Assembly: GCA_018817245.1 (NCBI GenBank)
Contig: JAHIUG010000014.1
Coordinates: forward strand, 1-12,408
Source: Patescibacteria group bacterium
Lineage (GTDB): Bacteria; Patescibacteriota; Patescibacteriia; 2-12-FULL-60-25
Length of the DNA: 12,408 nucleotides
Direction of reading: 5' to 3'
Shown: piece by piece, positions 6,432-12,408 of the stretch
How the letters are laid out: every line of letters begins with the position of its first letter
Position numbering within the stretch: the first letter of the stretch is position 1
Position numbers and translations under genes: made by a program
The notes under the pieces: generated by a model
Seen by the model: the letters and a program-made list of their open reading frames with translations, nothing else
Database searches by the model: none
What the model was told of the DNA's origin: nothing

Positions 6432-6902
6432 ATGAACAAGACAAAAGAACCAACACTTTACGATGTTATAGAAGTTATCCAAGAGACTTCAAAAAAATTG
6501 GATTCCCGCATCGATTCACTTGAACAATCGAACAATTCCAGATTTGATTCTATAGATGCTCGATTTGGGTCTATGGATACACGGCTTGATTCTATAGATG
6601 ACAGGTTTGATTCTATAGATATAAAAATTGACGAAGGTTTTGAGAAAACTAATGAGCGCATTAATGATGTTATTGAAGTAATGAATGCTTTTGCTGCAGA
6701 TGTTGATAAACGATTTGATGAAACTGTAACCAAAGACTATCTTGATTGCGAACTGGCTGATCTACGCGCAGATCTAATCATGCTATCTAGAAAAGGTAAC
6801 TTCAAATTATCCGTATTAGTCGAAGATCTTGTGGAGGAAGGATCCTTATCACGAAAGGCGGCAAAGAAAATCCTTGCCCTTGAACCATCCCCGCAAAAAT
6901 AA
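6432..6902 (+). CDS. Heptad-repeat coiled-coil protein upstream of recQ
   Basis: A 156-residue soluble protein. Residues about 15-85 are a probable coiled coil built from seven-residue units of the form (D/R)FDSIDxR, followed by ERINDVIEVMNAFAADVDKRFDE. The C-terminal part (about 95-156) is a charged helical region with LSVLVEDLVEEGSLSRKAAKKILAL. There is no signal peptide or transmembrane segment. Small proteins rich in DTRFDSID repeats are common in Patescibacteria, usually without an assigned function. The gene stops 3 bases before the recQ ATG, so the two are very likely one transcript and translationally coupled. That makes a role as a RecQ partner or oligomerisation factor possible, but this is inference only. 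Confidence 0.8.
   Translation: MNKTKEPTLYDVIEVIQETSKKLDSRIDSLEQSNNSRFDSIDARFGSMDTRLDSIDDRFDSIDIKIDEGFEKTNERINDVIEVMNAFAADVDKRFDETVTKDYLDCELADLRADLIMLSRKGNFKLSVLVEDLVEEGSLSRKAAKKILALEPSPQK
6546..6629 (+). repeat. Four 21-bp tandem repeats encoding coiled-coil heptads
   Basis: Four units of exactly 21 bases follow each other (6546-6566, 6567-6587, 6588-6608, 6609-6629). Units 1, 3 and 4 begin GATTCTATAGAT; unit 2 is diverged (GGGTCTATGGAT). One unit equals one protein heptad, so copy number could change without frameshift and alter the coil length by one heptad at a time. Confidence 0.88.
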
Positions 6903-6905
6903 ACT

Positions 6906-8723
6906 ATGTTAGATCTACTAAAATCGTATTTTGGATACGATAGTTTTAAGCCGCTTCAAGAAGAAATTATTCGTCACACTTTGGATAAAAAAGACTCCCT
7001 TGTGACAATGTCTACAGGTAGTGGAAAATCTCTATGCTATCAACTTCCGGCACTTATGATGGATGGTGTGACTCTTGTTGTTTCGCCGCTAATCTCTCTT
7101 ATGAAGGATCAAGTAGATGCTTTAAGAGAAAACGGAATTGCAGCTGAGTATATAAATAGCTCTCTTTCAGACGAAGAAATCAAACGAGTATATAAGGATG
7201 CAAGGAGCGGACAGATTAAACTTTTGTACATTGCTCCGGAAAGACTTGCTTCACTAAATTTTAAAACTTTTTTATCTTCGCTTAAAATAAGTCTTATTGC
7301 AGTTGACGAGGCGCATTGTATCTCAGAATGGGGTCATGAGTTCCGTCCAAATTATCGCAACCTACACATACTTAGAGAAGCACTGCCAAATACTCCCCTC
7401 ATAGCTTTAACAGCTACAGCCACTAGCGCTGTACGTAAAGATATAGTAGAGCAATTAAAGATTCGCCCAAATAAAATCTTTAGCTCCAGTTTTAACCGTC
7501 CAAATTTATCTTATTCAACATTACCTAAGCGTGCTGCTTTTGAAACCCTGCTTAATCGATTATCCAAACATAAAGATGAATCAGCTATTATCTATACTAT
7601 TTCGCGCAAAGATACTGAAAAGCTGGCAAAGAATCTAAATAAGAACGGGATCAAAGCTTTGCCATACCATGCCGGCTTAACTCCAGAAGTCCGCAAAAAA
7701 ACACATGAAAAGTTTTTACACGACAGAGTTCAGGTTATTGCAGCCACTGTCGCTTTTGGCATGGGAATTGATAAACCTAATATACGACTGGTTTTTCACT
7801 ATGACATGCCAAAATCTATTGAAAACTATTACCAAGAAACTGGGCGAGCAGGTCGTGATGGGTTGCCGAGTGAATGTGTGCTGCTATATTCGTACGGCGA
7901 TAAAATTAAACACGAATTTTTTATTAATCAACTAGAAAGCTCAACCGAAAAACAAATCAGCCAAACCAAACTGGAACAAGTTCTTGAATTTTGCGATAGT
8001 CTTAGTTGCCGTCGTGCTTTTCTTTTAAACTATTTTGGCGAAACCTTAAAAACTGAAAATTGCGAATCCTGCGATATATGTCTTAATACTCAAGAGACTG
8101 TGGATTCAACAATTATCACACAAAAAATCCTGTCTGCTGTTATAAAAACCGGCGAGCGCTTTGGTTTAAATTACATTGCCGCTATTTTGCGCGGATCTAA
8201 ACGTCAACAAATTGAAAAATTTGGACATGATCAACTATCTGTTTTTGGAATATCCGCAGAAGTCTCTGAAGATGAATTGAAATATATAATGCGCCAACTT
8301 ATAGCAAAGAAATTTTTAGCTAAGCAACCTGGCGAATATCCAACTATTTACGTAAGCAATCTTGGAAAGAAATTTCTTAATAGCGAAGACTCAGTAATGC
8401 TCCCGATATTCGTGCCAACCAAAACAACTAAATCAAACAAAAAACGCGCTCAAAATGAATTGGATTACGATCAATCTTTATTTGAAAAACTTCGAATGTT
8501 GCGCAAAAAGATAGCTGATGAAAAAGGAGTGCCTCCATTTATTATTTTTGGAGATATATCTTTACGCGAAATGTCTTATTACTTTCCTCAAAGCTTAGAG
8601 AGCTTTGCTGAGATCAGTGGCGTAGGCGCTACAAAGCTGGAGCAATTTGGTAAAGCATTTATAAAAACAATTAAAAGCCACGCAGAAGAACACGGTCTAC
8701 CTGAAAAATCATTCCCTCGTTAA
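6906..8723 (+). CDS. recQ: ATP-dependent DNA helicase RecQ
   Basis: 3'-5' DNA helicase of recombination and replication-fork repair. The 605-residue length is typical of bacterial RecQ. Visible motifs: motif 0 around F14.PLQ, Walker A TGSGKSLCYQLP with Lys41, motif Ia SPLISLMKDQ, Walker B DEAH at 134-137 followed by the RecQ-specific aromatic-rich loop (CISEWGHEFRPNY), motif III ALTATAT, motif V ATVAFGMGIDKPN, and motif VI QETGRAGRDG. The zinc site of the RQC region is complete (CRR at 368-370, then C386, C389, C392), followed by a winged-helix part (about 400-495). Residues 520-592 form an HRDC domain ending SGVGATKLEQFG. It is the second gene after the coiled-coil protein and ends 19 bases before a strong terminator hairpin. 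No Shine-Dalgarno sequence precedes the ATG. Confidence 0.98.
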   Translation: MLDLLKSYFGYDSFKPLQEEIIRHTLDKKDSLVTMSTGSGKSLCYQLPALMMDGVTLVVSPLISLMKDQVDALRENGIAAEYINSSLSDEEIKRVYKDARSGQIKLLYIAPERLASLNFKTFLSSLKISLIAVDEAHCISEWGHEFRPNYRNLHILREALPNTPLIALTATATSAVRKDIVEQLKIRPNKIFSSSFNRPNLSYSTLPKRAAFETLLNRLSKHKDESAIIYTISRKDTEKLAKNLNKNGIKALPYHAGLTPEVRKKTHEKFLHDRVQVIAATVAFGMGIDKPNIRLVFHYDMPKSIENYYQETGRAGRDGLPSECVLLYSYGDKIKHEFFINQLESSTEKQISQTKLEQVLEFCDSLSCRRAFLLNYFGETLKTENCESCDICLNTQETVDSTIITQKILSAVIKTGERFGLNYIAAILRGSKRQQIEKFGHDQLSVFGISAEVSEDELKYIMRQLIAKKFLAKQPGEYPTIYVSNLGKKFLNSEDSVMLPIFVPTKTTKSNKKRAQNELDYDQSLFEKLRMLRKKIADEKGVPPFIIFGDISLREMSYYFPQSLESFAEISGVGATKLEQFGKAFIKTIKSHAEEHGLPEKSFPR

Positions 8724-8742
8724 AGATCAATAAAATCTGATA

Positions 8743-8776
8743 ACAAAAACCCCGGTTATTTAATCGGAGTTTTTGT
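8743..8776. terminator. Bidirectional intrinsic terminator between recQ and tRNA-Gly
   Basis: ACAAAAACCCCGG (8743-8755) pairs with TCGGAGTTTTTGT (8764-8776) around the loop TTATTTAA, with wobble pairs. An A-run on the left and a T-run on the right give a U-tract in either direction. It would end recQ transcription on the plus strand and tRNA transcription on the minus strand. Confidence 0.85.
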
Positions 8777-8777
8777 T

Positions 8778-8852
8778 TGGAGCGGGTAGGGGGAGTCGAA
8801 CCCCCATCTCGTCCTTGGCAAGGACGCATAATAGCCGCTATACGATACCCGC
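8778..8852 (-). tRNA. tRNA-Gly (anticodon GCC), CCA encoded
   Basis: The 75-base gene folds fully. The acceptor stem GCGGGTA pairs with TACCCGC, followed by discriminator T and an encoded CCA (8778-8780). The anticodon stem CGTCC/GGACG encloses the loop TTGCCAA, anticodon GCC (glycine). The T-arm is GGGGG-TTCGACT-CCCCC. The D-arm begins TCGTATAGCGGC, a form often seen in Glu/Gln-like tRNAs. The CCA ends one base before the terminator hairpin, so the primary transcript would need 3' trimming. Confidence 0.97.
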
Positions 8853-8887
8853 GCGCTATCAAATTGTGAGCCCGATACTACCAAAAA

Positions 8888-8917
8888 ATTATAAGTTAAG
8901 CAAGGCCTGTATAACAA
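8888..8917 (-). promoter_or_regulatory. Promoter of tRNA-Gly
   Basis: Read on the minus strand, TTGTTA (8912-8917) and a perfect -10 box TATAAT (8888-8893) are separated by 18 bases. Transcription would start near 8881, about 30 bases before the tRNA 5' end. The promoter lies right after the stop codon of the neighbouring HELGH gene, so the tRNA probably has its own transcript. Confidence 0.65.
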
Positions 8918-8924
8918 ATCCTTA

Positions 8925-10730
8925 TTATTTTCCTTTACTTTGTCTTTTCGAACCGGCAGCCGGAATTATTATTCCGTATTTTTTGCGCATTTCCTTGGTT
9001 GTCGCACCATACGACGAAAGAGCCCACTGTAGTCTTGTTTTTGCGTCAGTGACTAATAGATCTTCTCCTTCGGGTATCAAACCAAGCTTCATGGTATCTT
9101 CACATGTTTCATGTTTTATTAGACTCGGAATCTCCCCTCTGCTCACTTCAATTCCCCGAAATAAATCGATATTCGAAACCTGCCTCAATGCCCGCATCCA
9201 TTGCAAAGCGCGCCGCGTGGCATCACGCTCCATCATGCGCTTCGGTAAAGCTCTGATATTTTCAATCGGTTCTTCAAGTTCCCCCAACCGATGCTCCAGC
9301 TTCTCAAGTTCTTGCTGTAACTGCTTCTTTCTATCATCAAAAACTTGTAGTTGATCTTCTTGCTGGCGATATGCATCCTCTGTAATATTGGCAATTTCGA
9401 GCATACCTCGAAATTCTTCTGTCGGAGAATCCATTGTTCCATGGACCGGAAATTGTAAAATTAACATTTTTGCTTCGGGCATATAGCGCAGCTCAGATTC
9501 CCCACCGAATGCATTGCGTCCTATTTTACCAGCGTCAGCCCAGTCGGTGACGCTGTCTTGTGGCACCAAAGGAAGATCGGTAATTTGTTTCTTCTTAGGC
9601 TCCGCCAAAAAAGGATGTTCAATTTCTGTTATATCTTCTTCTCTTTTTGGCAATTGCTCCGTAGCGAACATGAAACCTTTGTCTTTCAATCTTTCCAAAA
9701 CAAATTCCCGTACAACCTCCGGGCTTTTCTTTTCATACTCCTCGTTAGGAAGTTTTTCCAATTCCTGAAGACATACTCGACCGATCTCATCAAGATCTTT
9801 CGAAGAGAAACCGGCGAATGTCTCAAGAGATTTGCGAAATGCAGTCGCTCTTTCTCCTTCAATGTCCACAATACGCTCTCTTAAACGGGAAATATCGTTT
9901 TTAATTTGTTTCTCTTCTTGAATAAGCATCTCAATGCCGCCTTCTACTCCCACAGCCTGTGCCTCCGGTACCGCTTCGACGACCTTCTGTAAATCATCCA
10001 AGGAACGTGATCGCTTTGGAAGGGGATAAAGTGTTTTTATTTCTCTGAATCGTTCATCCTTAATCTGATCCGCATGACCAAGTTCGTGCAAAAAAATGGC
10101 GAGGTCAACTGGTGTTTCGAGTGGCGGTACATCCACCCTATTCTCATCAAAATTGCATAAATAATTTTCCAATCTTCTTTCCGCAACTACAATTTTTACT
10201 CCGTTCTCTTTTGCCTTTGCGAGTTCAAGCAAATCGACCTCGATAGTCTGACCACCGCTTTCTCTCTTTAAAATCAATGTACGAAGCTCTCGCCCAAATG
10301 CAGGCCGGCCTTCAACATCAGAATAGGCGGTCGGAATTCGTTCTGATAGGTATTCCGCCATAGCTCTTGCGATTATTCTGCCCTCTCTGTCATGGTACTC
10401 ATAATTTTTACGTTCAACCTCTTTCGTTTCTGCTCCGACTTCTATCTCTGATTGGAATTTTTCTTTTGCGACCTCCGCTTCTTTTGCCAGTATTCTAAGC
10501 TCCTCTTTAGTCCCCTCATCAACCACCTCTCCGGTTTTAGCTGCCATTTTTTCAGCAGCCGAAAGTCCTGCGTTTTGGAAATCAACAACATCGTGCTCGG
10601 CCTGTGCAAGCGCTTCCTTCTTTAATATTTCGATATTCCCAGGCTTCTCGGCAACGACTTCCGGCTTTTCTTCCTTCTCTAGCTGTTCCTGAGACGGAGG
10701 CTCAAACTGTCTAGGCGTTAACTCGAGCAT
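8925..10730 (-). CDS. HELGH-motif protein, predicted cytoplasmic metallopeptidase (paralogue 1)
   Basis: I do not recognise a named family. The 601-residue protein has no signal peptide or transmembrane segment. Order of parts: a charged, Glu/Lys-rich N-terminus (1-110, probable coiled coil); an alpha/beta stretch (111-200); HELGHADQ with H215, E216 and H219, the zinc-binding HExxH of zincin peptidases; a coiled coil (about 262-300); a conserved mixed region containing LPLVP..SVTDW.DA..IG; a second coiled coil (about 453-495); then the invariant MMERDATRRALQWM at 499-512. ERDA..RAL looks like the E..A...AL third-ligand helix of gluzincins, which would make Glu501 the third zinc ligand. The tail ends KYGIIIPAAGSKRQSK. 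It starts 2 bases after a 52-codon gene. Its paralogue lies upstream on the same strand. Substrate is unknown, and peptidase activity is inferred from motifs only. Confidence 0.75.
   Translation of the reverse strand: MLELTPRQFEPPSQEQLEKEEKPEVVAEKPGNIEILKKEALAQAEHDVVDFQNAGLSAAEKMAAKTGEVVDEGTKEELRILAKEAEVAKEKFQSEIEVGAETKEVERKNYEYHDREGRIIARAMAEYLSERIPTAYSDVEGRPAFGRELRTLILKRESGGQTIEVDLLELAKAKENGVKIVVAERRLENYLCNFDENRVDVPPLETPVDLAIFLHELGHADQIKDERFREIKTLYPLPKRSRSLDDLQKVVEAVPEAQAVGVEGGIEMLIQEEKQIKNDISRLRERIVDIEGERATAFRKSLETFAGFSSKDLDEIGRVCLQELEKLPNEEYEKKSPEVVREFVLERLKDKGFMFATEQLPKREEDITEIEHPFLAEPKKKQITDLPLVPQDSVTDWADAGKIGRNAFGGESELRYMPEAKMLILQFPVHGTMDSPTEEFRGMLEIANITEDAYRQQEDQLQVFDDRKKQLQQELEKLEHRLGELEEPIENIRALPKRMMERDATRRALQWMRALRQVSNIDLFRGIEVSRGEIPSLIKHETCEDTMKLGLIPEGEDLLVTDAKTRLQWALSSYGATTKEMRKKYGIIIPAAGSKRQSKGK
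8934..8993. repeat. 60-bp exact repeat, copy 1 (C-terminal tail of paralogue 1)
   Basis: These 60 bases are identical to 11078-11137. They encode the last residues of the HELGH protein (EMRKKYGIIIPAAGSKRQSK) and contain nested palindromes: CCGG-CAG-CCGG (8953-8963) and CGGAAT-TATT-ATTCCG (8961-8976). Confidence 0.95.
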
Positions 10731-10732
10731 AT

Positions 10733-10891
10733 TTATTTATTGATCGCTTTCCGTATTTTCTCGATCTGTTTTTGATCAAGTTTCGTAGAAAAATCGCGCA
10801 GAATTTTCTGCTGACGAAAACGCAGCTCCCGCATTTTTAGCATAAATTTATCGCGTGCCTTTTCAATCCGCTCTTGTGTCATATATACCAT
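10733..10891 (-). CDS. Small basic helical protein, 52 residues
   Basis: Below common length cut-offs. ATG at 10891 (MVYMTQERIEKARD) or ATG at 10882 (MTQERIEK) gives 52 or 49 residues, ending KQIEKIRKAINK. The product is highly charged, rich in Lys, Arg, Gln and Glu, and lacks any Pro or Gly, so it should be one or two amphipathic helices. The stop codon is 2 bases before the ATG of the HELGH gene, so the two are almost certainly in one operon and translationally coupled. Function is unknown; a binding partner or regulator of the HELGH protein is a guess from position. No Shine-Dalgarno sequence is visible. Confidence 0.65.
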   Translation of the reverse strand: MVYMTQERIEKARDKFMLKMRELRFRQQKILRDFSTKLDQKQIEKIRKAINK

Positions 10892-11024
10892 GATAGCTTA
10901 GCACACCATCATACATGCATACTATATTTTTATGCCCCGTTAGAAGTCCCTGCAGAAAAAATATACTTGCATCCCTTCTGCCAAAGCCACGCGGGGTAAG
11001 CTGACTCAATGTAACCAATCCTTT

Positions 11025-11054
11025 GAGATTATCCACTAAGCCGACAATAATCTC
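11025..11054. other. Hairpin downstream of paralogue 2
   Basis: GAGATTAT (11025-11032) and ATAATCTC (11047-11054) form a perfect 8-bp stem with a 14-base loop, 18 bases after the paralogue 2 stop codon. No T-run follows on either strand, so terminator activity is uncertain. The rest of the 180-base gap (10892-11071) holds a weaker GCAGAA/TTCTGC pair and an open frame discussed under findings. Confidence 0.5.
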
Positions 11055-11071
11055 GTGGGCCTAGCTTTTCT

Positions 11072-12408
11072 TTATTTTTTACTTTGTCTTTTCGAACCGG
11101 CAGCCGGAATTATTATTCCGTATTTTTTGCGCATTTCTTTAGTTGTTGCGCCATACGTCGACAAATGCTTCTGCATTTCTGCTTTTATATCAGTCTCAAC
11201 GTACTTTTTTCCTCCGGGCGCCAAACCGAGCTTCATGCTATCTGCACATTTCTCCGGTTCCTCGCCAACCATAATTACTTTCTTTTCAACCCTGACTCCC
11301 CGAAACAAATCGATGCCGGAATCTTGCCGCAGCTTTTTCATCCATTGCAAGGCGCGGCGCGTGGCATCTCTCTCCATCATACGTTGTGGCAAACTTTGAA
11401 TATCATCGACTGCTTCCTTAAGTTTCCGCAAACGATCCGCCTGTGTCGCAATCTCATGCTTGACCTGTGCGGCTTTTTCATCAAAAGACCGAATATTTTT
11501 TTCATGCGAATGATAGGCATCTTCCGAAACATCGGTGATTTCCAAAACACCTCGCAATTTTTCATCCCCAAAATCATAAAAAAAGTGGACTGGGAATTCC
11601 AAGGTTAAAGTCTTGGTTTTCGGCTCATGCCGCGACACGGTCTCTTCGGAAAACATTTTCTGACCTATGTTGTCAGCATCAGTCCAGTCGGAAATATAAC
11701 CCTCGGGAATCAGGGGCAGATCGGCCAACGGCACCTCATAATCAATGCTGAACCAACCCACATCATCTTCCAGTGCCGATAACTCTTCTTCGGTTAACAA
11801 ATTTAATTTCCGCTTGGTTTCTTTGGAAAATTTAAAACCCTTATCTTTCATTCCATCCAAAACAACTTTTCTTATTACCTCCGTTTTCTTGTCCTCGCGC
11901 TCGTCTTTGGGAAGTTTGGTTATTTCTTCAAGACAAGCCTTACTGATTTCCTCCATTTCCCGTGCTGAAACACCGGCAAGTTTCTCAAGAGATTTTCGCG
12001 CTGCGGTTTTTTTGCCCCGCTCAAGGCTCGCCAATCGTTTTTTCAGATGAGGTATGTCTTTATCAAGCTCTTCCGCCTCTTGTATCAGCCTTTCAATTCC
12101 GCCCTTGACTTCCTCGGACCGGGCCTCCGGAATGGCTTCAGCCACCTTGTGCAAATCACCAAGCGGACGCGATTGTTGTGCGAAATAATACAGAGGAATT
12201 ATCTCTTTGAAACGTTCATCTTCATGTTGATCCGCGTGACCCAGTTCATGCAACACAACAGCGATATCCAGTGGAGTCTCAAGCGGCGGAGCATTTACCT
12301 GTTTCTTTTCATACAGATAAGAATAAGTCTCCAATCTCTTGGCTGCCACTACTATTTTTACATCGTGCTGTTTGGCTTTGGCGAGCTCAAGAAGATCCAC
12401 CTCTACCG
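11072..12408 (-). CDS. HELGH-motif protein, predicted metallopeptidase (paralogue 2, partial)
   Basis: Incomplete: the frame stays open to the window edge. The GTG at 12400 corresponds to Val165 of paralogue 1 (EVDLLELAKAK) and is not the start, so about 160 N-terminal residues are missing. The visible 442 residues align with paralogue 1 over their full length. Shared points are PPLETP.D.A..LHELGHADQ (HELGH encoded at 12236-12250), a coiled coil, LPLIP..YISDWTDADNIG, a second coiled coil, MMERDATRRALQWM (ERDA at 11363-11374), IDLFRG, and the tail ATTKEMRKKYGIIIPAAGSKRQSK. HELGH and ERDA are 292 residues apart, against 286 in paralogue 1. Intervening segments have diverged strongly and carry small insertions and deletions, for example a longer acidic stretch (LTEEELSALEDDVGW). 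No signal peptide is visible in this part. Cytoplasmic metallopeptidase function is inferred. Confidence 0.75.
   Translation of the reverse strand, partial: VEVDLLELAKAKQHDVKIVVAAKRLETYSYLYEKKQVNAPPLETPLDIAVVLHELGHADQHEDERFKEIIPLYYFAQQSRPLGDLHKVAEAIPEARSEEVKGGIERLIQEAEELDKDIPHLKKRLASLERGKKTAARKSLEKLAGVSAREMEEISKACLEEITKLPKDEREDKKTEVIRKVVLDGMKDKGFKFSKETKRKLNLLTEEELSALEDDVGWFSIDYEVPLADLPLIPEGYISDWTDADNIGQKMFSEETVSRHEPKTKTLTLEFPVHFFYDFGDEKLRGVLEITDVSEDAYHSHEKNIRSFDEKAAQVKHEIATQADRLRKLKEAVDDIQSLPQRMMERDATRRALQWMKKLRQDSGIDLFRGVRVEKKVIMVGEEPEKCADSMKLGLAPGGKKYVETDIKAEMQKHLSTYGATTKEMRKKYGIIIPAAGSKRQSKK
11078..11137. repeat. 60-bp exact repeat, copy 2 (C-terminal tail of paralogue 2)
   Basis: Exact copy of 8934-8993. 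No synonymous change is present across 20 codons, while other protein-identical blocks of the two genes, such as the ERDATRRALQWM segment, do contain synonymous differences. This favours recent gene conversion or a constraint on the DNA or RNA itself. Confidence 0.95.

Noticed and set aside
8773..9354. Plus-strand frame of 193 codons starting inside the tRNA
   Set aside because: It reads antisense through tRNA-Gly and the HELGH gene; its tRNA-derived start (GRGSRTPI) is a classic false gene prediction.
11055..11608. Plus-strand frames opposite the end of paralogue 2
   Set aside because: They share FEPAAGIIIPYF with the frame at 8773 only because the 60-bp tail is duplicated; the minus-strand paralogy is far stronger.
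12398..12400. GTG as start of paralogue 2
   Set aside because: The frame continues to the window edge with residues matching paralogue 1 (VEVDLLEL), so the gene is cut by the window.

Overview
The window looks like a chromosomal segment of a Candidate Phyla Radiation (Patescibacteria) bacterium. This is inferred from gene style, not from a marker gene: a secreted protein with several lamin-tail domains, cytoplasmic HELGH proteins of unknown family, a GTCATTTCGAC...GGAGAAATCT type palindromic repeat, and no recognisable Shine-Dalgarno sequence before any of the starts chosen here. The standard bacterial code works throughout, and no plasmid, phage, transposase or CRISPR signature is visible.

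Left part (1-2563, minus strand): an apparent SOS mutagenesis cassette in the order lexA, a 77-81 residue small protein, then a Y-family DNA polymerase (dinB/umuC type). A promoter with good -35/-10 boxes and overlapping LexA-like half-sites precedes lexA. A composite palindromic repeat with a 60-bp tandem duplication sits between the small gene and the polymerase gene. It begins right after the small gene's stop codon.

Middle (2664-8776, plus strand): a 1011-residue secreted protein with four lamin-tail domains (three clearly amplified), two predicted OB-fold domains and an Arg-rich C-terminal tail. It is followed by a small predicted lipoprotein, a heptad-repeat coiled-coil protein, and recQ only 3 bp after the coiled-coil gene. 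A bidirectional terminator ends this block.

Right part (8778-12408, minus strand): a tRNA-Gly(GCC) with encoded CCA, and two tandem paralogues of a large cytoplasmic HELGH protein, the second running off the window edge. A 52-codon gene missed by ordinary length cut-offs lies immediately upstream of the first paralogue. Both paralogues carry a second invariant motif (ERDA..RAL) about 290 residues after HELGH, which could supply the third zinc ligand of an interrupted gluzincin-like peptidase. Their last 20 codons are identical at the nucleotide level although the rest of the genes has diverged. This pair is the best candidate for something undescribed in the window.

Functionally, the window combines DNA damage response (LexA, Y-family polymerase, RecQ), a cell-surface protein and a proteolysis-like module of unknown target. 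No clear single pathway joins all of them.
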